Positions 19,664 to 29,521 of a stretch of DNA of 64,000 nucleotides are shown piece after piece. Under the pieces are notes generated by a model. That model was not told where the DNA came from and ran no database searches. It worked only from the letters and a program-made list of their open reading frames with translations. Numbering within the stretch: position 1 is the first letter of the stretch; the number at the start of each line of letters is the position of its first letter. This stretch comes from Kluyveromyces lactis (Eukaryota > Ascomycota > Saccharomycetes > Saccharomycetales > Saccharomycetaceae), in assembly GCF_000002515.2 (NCBI RefSeq), contig NC_006038.1, forward strand, positions 62,001-126,000, given 5' to 3'. The position numbers and the translations under genes were made by a program.

Positions 19664-20509
19664 TTAAGGGTTGCCAGGCTTTCTAGCAACTACGTACCAA
19701 TTATCCTTTTCGTAACCTTGTCCAACTATTATTCCTCCGGCCATTTGGCAATCCTCTTCTAGTTCCCCCTCGCGATATAGATGGTAGTAACGATACTTCG
19801 TGTTGGATTTTGTCTCCTTTTCGAGCTTCTTGCGCTCTTCCTCTATTTCCTGCTCTCTTTTTAGCCTGAGAGCTTCCTGTTCTAGTTTCCATTTGTTCAA
19901 GAATTCAGATCTTTCATGTTTAGGAACGGTGGATAAATCTGGCTTGGGGACTTGTATTTTGCCCTTTTTACCAGATTTCTCATCAATTTCCGTATCCCTC
20001 TTCTGATCTTGTAAAACCCACGGTACTAAAACGTCTTGTTCCATACCCTCTCGATACCCTCTTCTAGAATCACCTTGTTCCAATGCCCAGCAGTAAATCA
20101 AAACTTCTCCTCCGGGTCTTACTTTGCTGATGATATGTCTTATGGCTCCAACTCTTCTTTCTCTGGTCGACCAGTGGTGCACCACCGCAATGGATATAGC
20201 GAAATCGAAAGTATTATCGCGATGAGGTAGCTTGATCCCGTCTGCAATTAGAACATTGTACTGTGAATTGATATCATGTGCACACGTAATTAACCCCGAG
20301 GATCTATCTGAACCTAAAATAAAAACATTCGGGTTCACAGCAAGGTACTTCCCATTTCCACAGCCAACATCAATACCGATAGAACCCATCTCTCTAGACA
20401 TCAAAAACTCCGATACAATTGGCCATGGCTTATATCTGGTTTGTGAGAAATGCGGAGCAATATCGTTGTACACTTGGTGCACGTATTCTTCTTCCTTCAA
20501 TTCAGCCAT
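19664..20509 (-). CDS. TRM9: tRNA wobble uridine methyltransferase Trm9
   Basis: With Trm112, completes the mcm5U and mcm5s2U modifications at the wobble position of tRNAs such as Arg(UCU) and Glu(UUC). The 281-residue product is a class I SAM methyltransferase with motif I GIDVGCGNGKYLAVNP, GSDRS, and the conserved block FDFAISIAVVHHWSTRERR. The C-terminal KYRYYHLYREGELEEDC and DNWYVVARK are as in S. cerevisiae (279 residues). The frame stays open to a GTG at 20527, but the first ATG, 20509, gives MAELKEEEYVHQVYN, which fits the family start. Confidence 0.97.
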   Translation of the reverse strand: MAELKEEEYVHQVYNDIAPHFSQTRYKPWPIVSEFLMSREMGSIGIDVGCGNGKYLAVNPNVFILGSDRSSGLITCAHDINSQYNVLIADGIKLPHRDNTFDFAISIAVVHHWSTRERRVGAIRHIISKVRPGGEVLIYCWALEQGDSRRGYREGMEQDVLVPWVLQDQKRDTEIDEKSGKKGKIQVPKPDLSTVPKHERSEFLNKWKLEQEALRLKREQEIEEERKKLEKETKSNTKYRYYHLYREGELEEDCQMAGGIIVGQGYEKDNWYVVARKPGNP

Positions 20510-20971
20510 TATATTTGAAAACCCCACAGACTACACTGCGTCTAGCTGTATCTAAGGAGCATATAGAAATACTCTGAAACTGTGATCTTAACTTCATTCT
20601 TTTTGCACGTATTGTACCTCATTGATACTGCCATTATCCATTTTTTTCACTTTTTCGTTATATCTGTTGTTCGAATCAGAAAACAGACACTAAGCCATGC
20701 AATTTGAAATTAATGTTCGACAAATAAGTCGACATTTCGAAACGATTCAAGAGAAGCTATGCTTCTTAATATCTAACGTCCATTAGTTTTCCTTCAAAGG
20801 CGTATATCGGAAAGTGACTAGTGGAATTGCGGCAATAGGTTTCGTCGATAACTTGATTTCATTAGAGCATTCGAAGGTTTCGGCTAAAATACTTCGCTAA
20901 TTATTCCAAAGGTATTCGTGATCCCAACAGCAAGTCTAAAAGAATACAGTGTTTTTTGAACTTTCCTTACG
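20510..20971. other. TRM9-GPI17 divergent promoter region
   Basis: Divergent spacer of 462 bases. No motif that I can name with confidence. Confidence 0.55.
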
Positions 20972-22522
20972 ATGAGTACAGTCACTCTACGTCGTCTTGT
21001 AACACTATCCTTTGCGCTTTGCTACGTGTTACTTGGAGTTCCTTTATGGTACAGATTGACTACCATATACAGGGCACCACTACCTGCAGAATACATTGAG
21101 AGTTTGCATGCAAACCTCCACGAAGATATCCATTTGACTATCCCTGTATACGTGCAATCGGATATATATAACTTTCCTGATGTATGTGATGCCATTCAAA
21201 GACAGGCGGATGAGCTATTACAGAGTGCTGATGAACACCAAAGAAAGGTACAGTGGTCGTTGCAAATACTACCGTTCAAAGAGGGCGAAACAGATCCAAA
21301 TAACGATCATGTGGTCAAGTTGGTTTTGGATGAGTCCATGGGACTAACGATACCTCAATTGACCAAAGAAACTATTATATTTTTCAATGATGAATCCCTG
21401 GTGAACAACGATCTTCCATTTTTCGTCGCTCAGGCCCTAATAGAGCACACGTTTAAGATAGAATGGGAGCATTTCAGTAAATATCATCAGAACTCTGTTA
21501 AAAGTGACTCAAAATCCAGGAACATGGCTGTAAATTATGACCCAAACATCCATATCTCGATCTCCCTTTTAACTGGTGATGCGGAACCTATTGCCTGGGA
21601 TATTGACGCTACTTTAAGGGAATATTTCACTCCAATTAGAGATCTCCTTTCTCCATTGGTGAACTTTACCGTTGACACAGGGATTGAGTATCATAACGAC
21701 TTGAATTTACATTCTTTATCTAACGCTGAATACGTTTCCTGGAATGATCTTTCTCACACTTTGGATTTGTCTGACCTCTTCTCCGTGAACCATTATCGGG
21801 AACAAAATTCCATAAATCTAGCCATTGTCTTTCCTTCAGTTGAAACTGGGTCCTTAGCTTTTATCAACGAGACAGGAAATGGTATTGACTGGAAATCATT
21901 CTTAGTACCACAGTGGGGTGTTGTTGTGATAAACAAAGATCCATTACCAACAAATGCTTACATAACAAACGACTACCTTGCTGATGTCATTTCAACTTTT
22001 GCCCACGACATCTTCAAATTATTGGGATTGAGTGAGGTAGCTGAAGATATGAACTCACCATTAGTTAGGATAGACTCATTTAAGAGGAAAGTCATTATTG
22101 ATAACTTGGAGAAAAGTGTCACTACTTTATCCTCTTTAGTTAGTATGACGAATCATTTACAACAAATGTCTATTCCAAGGGAAGTTCTCGAAGACGTCAA
22201 CAATGCATTAAATCTCAGATTGCAGATCGTGGACCTTTTGAACAACCCCGAACTTGGCAGTGATGAAATCTGGAACGAAGCATTAAGGCTCTCTAATAGA
22301 CTTGTAAAAATATGTGAGCGTGCATTTTTCCACAAAGAAATGGTTCAACAGACATTCTTCCCACAAGAACACAAGATTGCTGTCTATTTGCCATTACTTG
22401 GGCCAATAACTGTTGTTACTTTTACAGCATTTTTCAAGTCCTTAAAGGAAGTCATTACAAAGTCTAAGAAAGAAGATGGAAAAGATGGCAAGGCTGACGA
22501 TAAGGGACAAAAGGCAGAGTAA
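20972..22522 (+). CDS. GPI17: GPI transamidase subunit Gpi17 (PIG-S)
   Basis: ER membrane subunit of the GPI transamidase, which attaches GPI anchors to proteins. The 516-residue product has an N-terminal membrane segment at about 10-28, a large lumenal domain, a second membrane segment near 465-490 (PLLGPITVVTFTAFF) and a short lysine-rich cytosolic tail, the PIG-S topology. Length is close to S. cerevisiae Gpi17 (534). A second GPI gene, GPI19, is six kilobases downstream. A perfect hairpin starts right after the stop codon. Confidence 0.95.
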   Translation: MSTVTLRRLVTLSFALCYVLLGVPLWYRLTTIYRAPLPAEYIESLHANLHEDIHLTIPVYVQSDIYNFPDVCDAIQRQADELLQSADEHQRKVQWSLQILPFKEGETDPNNDHVVKLVLDESMGLTIPQLTKETIIFFNDESLVNNDLPFFVAQALIEHTFKIEWEHFSKYHQNSVKSDSKSRNMAVNYDPNIHISISLLTGDAEPIAWDIDATLREYFTPIRDLLSPLVNFTVDTGIEYHNDLNLHSLSNAEYVSWNDLSHTLDLSDLFSVNHYREQNSINLAIVFPSVETGSLAFINETGNGIDWKSFLVPQWGVVVINKDPLPTNAYITNDYLADVISTFAHDIFKLLGLSEVAEDMNSPLVRIDSFKRKVIIDNLEKSVTTLSSLVSMTNHLQQMSIPREVLEDVNNALNLRLQIVDLLNNPELGSDEIWNEALRLSNRLVKICERAFFHKEMVQQTFFPQEHKIAVYLPLLGPITVVTFTAFFKSLKEVITKSKKEDGKDGKADDKGQKAE

Positions 22523-22550
22523 AATGAGATCCACCTTCTATGATCTCATT
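22523..22550 (+). repeat. 9-bp inverted repeat after GPI17 stop
   Basis: AATGAGATC (22523-22531) and GATCTCATT (22542-22550) are perfect complements around a 10-base loop, starting at the first base after the stop codon. It may influence 3' end formation; that is inference. Confidence 0.8.
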
Positions 22551-22875
22551 AATATATTTCTTCAATTCAATAGCATTCATTCTTTCAATTCGCTATGATT
22601 CATTCTTCATGATTGTACTGTTTTCGAAATTATTCCTTAGCACATTTATACTCTAAACTAAATCGATGTCTATTGTAGAGTTTACAACGTTCTGTTAGCA
22701 CTTTATTTTATTTCATACATAACTCTCTTACATAAAAAATCAGGTTTATAAATTCGATATAAGGAATAGGAAACAAAATAAGAAAAACGCGGCAGAACAG
22801 CCCAGTAAGAACAAAGAACACAGCCAAAGCTTCATCAATTGGTAATTACTGGCATCAGTGATTTGTTTGCGAAAC
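22551..22875. other. GPI17-TAF11 spacer
   Basis: AT-rich same-strand spacer holding the TAF11 promoter. Apart from the hairpin at its left end nothing is recognised. Confidence 0.55.
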
Positions 22876-23928
22876 ATGTCTGAAGCTGATGGGCCTTTGT
22901 ACAAGCTACCTTTGGACACATATCAACCAAGTGTAACATATGCCAGTTACATTTCAACAAAGCAAATGATTGATCAAGTACTGAACGAGGACCAAGAATA
23001 TGTTATGTGGAAACTACGTAACAGAAGACTTGCAGGTAACATGAAAGATTACTTGGATGAATTCAAAAATGAAGTTGAGCATTTCCAAAGTATGGAATGG
23101 CACAGAAAATCCCAATCACCGTCTTCTTTCAAAAAGAATCATAACAAAGTGACGAAGAAGCAGAGCTGGGATTTAAATCGCATACCCCCTAATGTGGTAT
23201 TCGCAAGAGACATTTACGAACGAAAGATTAAAAGTCTACCCAGGCCTAGGGAATTGGATGAAACTGATTTGAAGAAATTGTTTATGTCACATCTAGATGA
23301 TGAACAAATGAACCGATACGAAGTTTTCAAAAGAACATCTTTGGCTAAAAACCAAATCAAAAAAATATCCGGGGTTGTGACAAATCAGACTGTAGCAAAT
23401 AACATCAATTTACTTTTGGGTGGTGTTGGCAAGATATTTGTGGGAGAAATAGTTGAAAAAGCTCTCGATATAAAGGAAAAGTGGTTATTGGGTCTCGTTG
23501 TTAATAAATTCCACGAAAGAAAAAGGATTGGCGTTAGTTTGAAGAAGCATTTGAAGAAGTTGACGAGGTTAGTAGAAAGGTCAGATTCAGAAGACTCGTT
23601 TAATGATATAAACGATAGCGTACAAGAGTCAGAACCGGAAAGTGCTGATACAGACGATGAAGGTGAGATTAAATTTATGAAAACAAGCAACAATCTTTTA
23701 CAATCGCAGAATAATGTCGAATCCGTACGAAAAGGCTTGATTAAACAGTACAACATATTAGTAGCTAAGTTTAACGAGCTTGATGTTTCTGTGGAAAAAT
23801 ACAAGGATAGTCCACTATTACCGGAACATGTGCATGAGGCTTGGAGACTTTATAGAATTGAAAATGATACGTTACCCAGCGGTCAATACCGTACTCAAGG
23901 GGAGGCTAATGGTTTAATGTTCCGGTAA
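22876..23928 (+). CDS. TAF11: TFIID subunit Taf11
   Basis: TFIID subunit that pairs with Taf13 through a histone fold and contacts TBP and TFIIA. The 350-residue product has a charged N-terminal half and the TAFII28 histone-fold domain at about 135-225 (DEQMNRYEVFKRTSL, then SGVVTNQTVANNINLLLGG), a C-terminal acidic patch, and the C-terminal PLLPEHVHEAWRLY helix. Length agrees with S. cerevisiae (346). The upstream in-frame GTG at 22858 is not used as a start; the first ATG is 22876 (MSEADGPLYKLP). Confidence 0.95.
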   Translation: MSEADGPLYKLPLDTYQPSVTYASYISTKQMIDQVLNEDQEYVMWKLRNRRLAGNMKDYLDEFKNEVEHFQSMEWHRKSQSPSSFKKNHNKVTKKQSWDLNRIPPNVVFARDIYERKIKSLPRPRELDETDLKKLFMSHLDDEQMNRYEVFKRTSLAKNQIKKISGVVTNQTVANNINLLLGGVGKIFVGEIVEKALDIKEKWLLGLVVNKFHERKRIGVSLKKHLKKLTRLVERSDSEDSFNDINDSVQESEPESADTDDEGEIKFMKTSNNLLQSQNNVESVRKGLIKQYNILVAKFNELDVSVEKYKDSPLLPEHVHEAWRLYRIENDTLPSGQYRTQGEANGLMFR

Positions 23929-23995
23929 ATGGGGTATCTGTTATATATAATCCTTTATGTATATAAAACGACGTTAAGCCATTTGTTTCCAATTA

Positions 23996-24997
23996 TCATA
24001 TTCTCCAATTAGTGGTACATATAACATAATGTGAAAAAATGACTTGTAATTCCTCAATTTCATCAAGGAACTGAAGAGTTTTCAACCTTTGACGTTCTGA
24101 GTCCTCTAAATGATTTTGATAATAATCCCACATTGTCTGAATTTCGCTTTTGCCGGGGAATCTTTCTTTATATTTGTCTTCTGAATTGAACACCATCAAG
24201 GTAGGCATACTTAGCTGTCTAGATTCCATCAAATTGTCTTGCATGATAGATCCAAACCGGTCATTTGTTTGAGAGCCACCAATAGGATCATACGATATCC
24301 AGTATCCCTGTTTGTATAGGCCAGTTACAGTGGAGATTAGCTGAGACGCTTTCGATTCATGTAGGTAGCACAACACGCACTCCGTTAGAATGACAGCGGG
24401 CACGCTAAAATCAGTATATTTTTTTAATATAGGAATTAGTTGCTCATCGTCTGTTACATTGCAAGGTAGTAGTTGGTATCTGTCTGTGATTACATTCTCA
24501 ATACTTGAAGGTTCTTCCGGTAGATCTCCCTCAATCTGTAAAGAAGCTCTAAATTTGGCGTTACTCCGTAAGATTGTTGATTTGAAAGTCACGACGTCTT
24601 TATAATCGAGATCAAGCCATTGCACACCAGGAAAAGATGCCAAGAAAGTCATCATCCTTAGATCAGAACCACACCCCAAATTGATCACTTGTACCTTGTC
24701 AGCAGGATTCTCGAGATTATTTTTCAACCATTGAGTTAATTTCAGGTCTATGCTAACAGTTCTTAAATAAGTCCCATAGTTCATCACCGGTAGAGAATGA
24801 CGACAAGCCTTTGTAATGTTAGCATACTTTCTTCGACTTCTAGACTTGATTTCTTTACAAAACTCTAAATGAATATCCTCGTAGTGTTCGTAGTTCCCAA
24901 TCTTTTTCTGTTCCGATGATGGAAGATACCTCTTCGTTATTGCACTTATCTTACACGAAAAAGCATCATTATCTGTTTCCTGAATAACACGCTCCAT
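23996..24997 (-). CDS. PPM1: Leucine carboxyl methyltransferase Ppm1
   Basis: SAM-dependent enzyme that methylates the C-terminal leucine of PP2A catalytic subunits and so promotes holoenzyme assembly. The 333-residue product has the LCMT family elements: the N-terminal RRKYANITKACRHSLPVMNYGTYLRT, the SAM motif VINLGCGSDLRMM, WLDLDYKDVV, and the ILTECVLCYLHESKA block. Length fits S. cerevisiae Ppm1 (328). It is convergent with TAF11 at only 67 bases, so the transcripts probably overlap. Confidence 0.96.
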   Translation of the reverse strand: MERVIQETDNDAFSCKISAITKRYLPSSEQKKIGNYEHYEDIHLEFCKEIKSRSRRKYANITKACRHSLPVMNYGTYLRTVSIDLKLTQWLKNNLENPADKVQVINLGCGSDLRMMTFLASFPGVQWLDLDYKDVVTFKSTILRSNAKFRASLQIEGDLPEEPSSIENVITDRYQLLPCNVTDDEQLIPILKKYTDFSVPAVILTECVLCYLHESKASQLISTVTGLYKQGYWISYDPIGGSQTNDRFGSIMQDNLMESRQLSMPTLMVFNSEDKYKERFPGKSEIQTMWDYYQNHLEDSERQRLKTLQFLDEIEELQVIFSHYVICTTNWRI

Positions 24998-26087
24998 TAT
25001 TATTTAACACAATACCACCATACGATTTGCTATCCTGGTCTTATAACACCTAAGATACAGATAAGTAACATCTTATGGAGCTATACAATCCAGATACTTA
25101 GTCTTGATATCCGCTAACTTTCATAAACAAAGAAAACCTTTGAAAATCATCAGCGACTGCTTGGAAAAATGACAAGAATGCAGATCGAAAAGGAAAAGAA
25201 ACGGTAGAAAAAGCCTTAAAAGCCTTATGCTAAACTGCTATTCACGATAGTACTCGGTTAAATAGAGGCTGATACCCCAAGAGCCTTGCTGCCTATATAT
25301 CATTATTTTGACAGCCATTTGCCATCGCTGGCTAGTTGCTAAGGGTTCACATGTTCAAATAGGTTAGGAAAACGGGAAAACGGGAAAACCGCCAGATAAA
25401 ATCATCAAACCCGTACATGATGACGATGATTAAAGGCCCTAAAAAAAACTGAAAAATGTATGATTCCTAATTCTTTAAAGGAGCTTTAAATAAAGTAGGG
25501 TTGTACGAGTTTAGAGAATTTCTATGTTAGCGAATAAGTCGGAAGGGTTTCAAAAAGACCAGATCAACTCTTAGACAATTAATAAGGTCTAGTATTGAAA
25601 GGTTTAACTCGGTAGGAATTTACTATATTTTTTGTGCTTCTGCTGAGACTAGGCTTTTACTTTTTTATTGTTGTTTCCTTACCTTTCGTGACTAGAAAAT
25701 ATATTCAAGTTCTACCCTCGTGTGTGCTATTTCCAAACTATTTCAATTTGAAGAGCATCACTGGATAAACGTTAGTGGTCAACTGTGAATAATCTTATTT
25801 GTTTCTCTTACGTTGGACTATTTTCCCTGTCACTCTCTGGTTTGCTTCATTGTGAAATCTATATTTGAGTTTGAAATTTTGCTTTCGTTAATTTGTTATT
25901 TGAAGAGTCGGTCTTGACGTCTTCATTGATCTCTGTTTTGATTTAGATCAGTTTATACTTGTATCAAGAAACGACAGAAAGTTAGTACGCGGAAGGTTAT
26001 CTGAGAAATAGATACTTACCGGCCTTGAGGAAGAAATCAGCTCCCCAATAAACCCAAAAGAAATAGACGGAATATCATAAAGCAGCT
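24998..26087. other. PPM1-PPZ divergent promoter region
   Basis: A long (1090-base) divergent spacer. It holds three tandem 8-bp units GGAAAACG/C at 25367-25390 and a T-rich leader before the phosphatase gene. No open frame worth reporting. A long 5' leader for the phosphatase gene is possible. Confidence 0.6.
25367..25390 (+). repeat. Three tandem 8-bp GGAAAACG units
   Basis: Two exact copies of GGAAAACG and a third ending in CC. They lie about 370 bases from PPM1 and 700 from the phosphatase gene and may be a protein-binding array. Confidence 0.85.
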
Positions 26088-28067
26088 ATGGGTAATTCAG
26101 GCTCGAAACCATCTAAAAAGGCTAGCAAGTCTAAGAAAATAGAATCTGCGTCTTCCAATGGATCTAAATCCAGGAGTAGCTCGAAAGCAAGTGAGGTGAG
26201 TTCGAAAAAGGATACTTCGCCTCAATTGCAAAAAAGTGATACCATGCAATCAAATAAATCAGGAAGGTCCATCAGATCGTTGAAATCAAGGCGATCTCAA
26301 TCTCAGCTGCAATCGCCGTCTAATCCAGGAACGCCGAAGCTTTCGGCTAATAACCACGAAACATCCCTGAGCAGGAAAAATAGCAGTACGCTTCCTTTGT
26401 CACGACACGGTTCCAGTCAAAGTGCATCAAAGGAAGACGAGAGAAATGGGCAAACACTTAAGACTGCGAGATCTTCCAGTTTTTCAACGACCGGCGATTT
26501 GCCCCCTTCAATGGTTCAGATGGCTCCAAAGACCCCAATTTTAAAAGGGTCTACTAACAACCCGCTGTACTATGAGAATGCATTAACTGATGATGATTAC
26601 GATGATAACAATGATGATTCGATATCTTATAAATCATCTTCATCACGCCACCGCTCCAGTGCTCGCCGTGCCAGTTCGTCTTCAAGGAGAAGGTCTAATG
26701 GTAGTGCGCATCATTTGGAAGTGCCGCAGTCTGGAAACAGCATAAGCATGGTAAACCATGGAAATAGCACAAGTGGGTCACCAATCCAGATGAGCAGGTC
26801 TTCATCTAGATCGAGCACTCATAGTCGGAAATCTTCAATGTCAATGGGTCAATATAGCACACCAATGGCGTCTCCTGGGCTAAATGCAATGGATCCCGAT
26901 GTCCAGGACTACTTTGATACAGCTGGAGCAAGCCAAAGAGAAATCGATGACGGCAATGGGAATGATTACCGAGGTGTATCTAACGGAGGTACAGATGATC
27001 ATCCAGAAGGGCTTGGAAATGATGTTGAACTGAACGCGGAAGGTAAGCCTAAGAAAAAGAAACCGATTAAGCCCATAGATATTGATGAAACAATTCAAAA
27101 ATTGTTGGATGCCGGTTATTCTGCGAAGAAAACAAGGTCAGTAGCATTGAAAAACTCAGAAATCACGCAGATATGTCAAATGGCACGGGAAATATTCCTC
27201 TCACAGCCGTCTTTGTTAGAACTATCACCACCGGTTAAAATTGTGGGCGATGTTCACGGACAATACGCAGACTTGTTAAGATTATTCACAAAATGTGGTT
27301 TCCCACCATCAGCTAATTACCTTTTCCTAGGCGATTATGTTGATCGTGGTAAACAGTCATTAGAGACAATTCTGCTCTTACTTTGCTATAAAATCAAATA
27401 CCCTGAAAACTTTTTCTTGTTAAGAGGTAATCATGAATGCGCAAACGTCACAAGAGTTTACGGTTTCTATGATGAATGTAAAAGACGGTGTAATATCAAA
27501 ACTTGGAAAACATTCATTGACACATTTAACGCATTGCCCCTAGCTGCGATCGTAGCCGGGAAGATTTTCTGTGTTCATGGAGGATTATCACCAGTATTGA
27601 ATTCAATGGATGAAATTAGACACGTAAGCAGACCTACTGATGTTCCAGACTTTGGTCTAATCAATGACCTTTTATGGTCGGATCCAACAGATTCTCCAAA
27701 TGAGTGGGAAGACAACGAACGTGGTGTGTCTTACTGTTACAATAAGGTTGCGATCAACAAATTTTTGAATAAGTTTGGCTTTGATTTAGTTTGTAGAGCA
27801 CATATGGTCGTCGAAGACGGCTACGAGTTTTTCAATGATAGAAGTTTGGTAACGGTATTTTCTGCTCCAAATTACTGCGGAGAATTTGATAACTGGGGTG
27901 CAGTAATGAGCGTGAGCGAAGGTTTATTGTGTTCGTTCGAGTTGTTAGAACCTCTAGATAGTACCGCATTGAAACAAGTCATGAAGAAGGGCAGACAAGA
28001 AAGAAAGCTAGCCAATCAACAACAACAACAACAACAACAACAGCAACTGGAACAAATACAAGAGTGA
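26088..28067 (+). CDS. PPZ1: Ser/Thr phosphatase of the PPZ type (single pre-duplication copy)
   Basis: PP1-like phosphatase that regulates potassium transport, salt tolerance and cell integrity, and is inhibited by Hal3/Sis2. The 659-residue product has an N-terminal MGNSGSK signal for N-myristoylation, a serine-, arginine- and asparagine-rich tail of about 340 residues, and a C-terminal catalytic domain with GDVHGQY (about 386), GDYVDRG (about 414) and RGNHEC (about 446). It ends with a glutamine run from a (CAA)n tract near 28017-28046. It lies between homologues of YML015C/YDR435C and YDR437W/YML017W, so it is the ancestor-like single copy of PPZ1 and PPZ2. Confidence 0.96.
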   Translation: MGNSGSKPSKKASKSKKIESASSNGSKSRSSSKASEVSSKKDTSPQLQKSDTMQSNKSGRSIRSLKSRRSQSQLQSPSNPGTPKLSANNHETSLSRKNSSTLPLSRHGSSQSASKEDERNGQTLKTARSSSFSTTGDLPPSMVQMAPKTPILKGSTNNPLYYENALTDDDYDDNNDDSISYKSSSSRHRSSARRASSSSRRRSNGSAHHLEVPQSGNSISMVNHGNSTSGSPIQMSRSSSRSSTHSRKSSMSMGQYSTPMASPGLNAMDPDVQDYFDTAGASQREIDDGNGNDYRGVSNGGTDDHPEGLGNDVELNAEGKPKKKKPIKPIDIDETIQKLLDAGYSAKKTRSVALKNSEITQICQMAREIFLSQPSLLELSPPVKIVGDVHGQYADLLRLFTKCGFPPSANYLFLGDYVDRGKQSLETILLLLCYKIKYPENFFLLRGNHECANVTRVYGFYDECKRRCNIKTWKTFIDTFNALPLAAIVAGKIFCVHGGLSPVLNSMDEIRHVSRPTDVPDFGLINDLLWSDPTDSPNEWEDNERGVSYCYNKVAINKFLNKFGFDLVCRAHMVVEDGYEFFNDRSLVTVFSAPNYCGEFDNWGAVMSVSEGLLCSFELLEPLDSTALKQVMKKGRQERKLANQQQQQQQQQQLEQIQE

Positions 28068-28745
28068 AGATCAATATGTTGTTTTCATTACCAACAATCA
28101 CATATCGATGTCATACTCAATTTAGCATTGGTGGCTTGATTAACAGTCACATTAAATACTTTACAGTGTTTATTTTACATTCTCGTCATTTCTTACCAAA
28201 AGAACCATCTCAATGATATCTTATTAAAGGACAGTTATTAGTGAAGAGTCCTTTGGGTGTTTTTGCCATGAGATTCAACAAATATATTTTTCAGATGTTG
28301 AAGCTTTCCCTTACTAATCTTCGTCTTTATTCGTAACTACTACTGTGGAGATTAACACTTACATATTCGATTCTAGGAGTTAATCCTAAGTGTTTTCCTC
28401 AAAAACAAATCTTTCTAATAATGACTGGCAAGAAAAAGTCGGCAAGTGTTACGGAAAGGACACCAGCTCGAACCGATTCCCAAAAAATCACCTCTTATCT
28501 ACTATGTGACATTTACCGTTATTTTCAAACATTTTCGTCTGCCTTTCCTATGTCGACTGCGTACGAAACTAAAATAAAAAAAATCGATGAACAAAATCAA
28601 TAAACACTATCGTTCGTTATATAAATGTAAAATAAGAGAGTAATTTAGTAATAATACCTAACCATCAAATGTTTGATTCCACTTTGATCACTTCAAACCA
28701 TCTCTAAATATATTAACGCTCATTATCACTTACTTATGTTTTTAA
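28068..28745. other. PPZ-GPI19 spacer
   Basis: About 680 bases with one doubtful small frame at 28421-28603 (listed separately). Otherwise AT-rich with no recognised element. Confidence 0.55.
28421..28603 (+). CDS. Doubtful 60-residue frame, unrecognised
   Basis: An ATG-started frame in good context (A at -3), starting basic (MTGKKKSASVTERTPARTD) with one moderately hydrophobic aromatic stretch (SYLLCDIYRYF). I do not recognise it and S. cerevisiae has no gene between PPZ2 and GPI19. It may be chance, or a leader frame on the GPI19 transcript, whose ATG is 143 bases downstream. I would not treat it as a gene without conservation or expression. Confidence 0.15.
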   Translation: MTGKKKSASVTERTPARTDSQKITSYLLCDIYRYFQTFSSAFPMSTAYETKIKKIDEQNQ

Positions 28746-29141
28746 ATGAATAAAGAAAGACAGTATGGCGGATTTTCCGTATATGTTTCATCCACATTAG
28801 TTGTCTTCTTTATAGTTGTGTGGGCATTCTTACCAAAGATTATACTACAAGGACAAGCCATAGCCGAAGTTTACGAGATATTACCTCAAAGATATTGGTT
28901 AATAGCCATCCAATGTCTTGTACTAATGACAATGCTTTTCACTTACGTCGGAATGCTTTCCTATAATATTGACATGTTAACGGTCCCACTTGATGATATG
29001 CGAACGATAACTGATACTCAAGGGAGAATAGTTGAATACAAAAACTTCTCGGAGTTAGATTGGTACATCACTAATGAAACTAGCGGTGTTGCAGATTTAC
29101 CCATAAATGAAGTAAGCCGAGTGCTTTATTTGCAGGAATGA
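28746..29141 (+). CDS. GPI19: GPI-GlcNAc transferase subunit Gpi19 (PIG-P)
   Basis: Small ER membrane subunit of the enzyme complex that adds N-acetylglucosamine to phosphatidylinositol, the first step of GPI anchor synthesis. The 131-residue product has two membrane segments at about 11-32 and 50-72 and then the conserved PIG-P tail (VPLDDMRTITDTQG, NETSGVADLPINEVSRVLY). Length is close to S. cerevisiae Gpi19 (140). Synteny with YDR436W-YDR437W supports the call. Confidence 0.94.
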   Translation: MNKERQYGGFSVYVSSTLVVFFIVVWAFLPKIILQGQAIAEVYEILPQRYWLIAIQCLVLMTMLFTYVGMLSYNIDMLTVPLDDMRTITDTQGRIVEYKNFSELDWYITNETSGVADLPINEVSRVLYLQE

Positions 29142-29521
29142 TCCTCTGAATCTTCCTTAGAACAAGAAAACAGTATGGGTAAAAATGATGTTGGTGACGT
29201 TCTTAAATGTTAATAATGTAATCTATTTAAATGACATCAAATACTATACAAAATATAATGATTAATGATGCGTGAAACGCAAGGGATTTGGATGACAGGA
29301 AACTTTTCTTATCCCGTCGTACTTCGTTGGAAGACGAACATATAGATGCTTTCGCTCTACCGAAAGATAATTTCTACGTGAAAATCAGATAGAGATGATG
29401 AATAACGAGGAGCTTAGGAGCATATGGTTTCCTTCACTTACGTTCAACTGCACTTCAATGCGCGTTTTAGACAGCGCCAGCATTGCTGCGGAAAATTTCG
29501 ATATTATGAAAAGGTAAACGC
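29142..29521. other. GPI19-PSP2 convergent spacer
   Basis: Convergent spacer of 380 bases. A frame at 29424-29621 is the mirror of PSP2 RGG coding. Nothing else seen. Confidence 0.55.
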
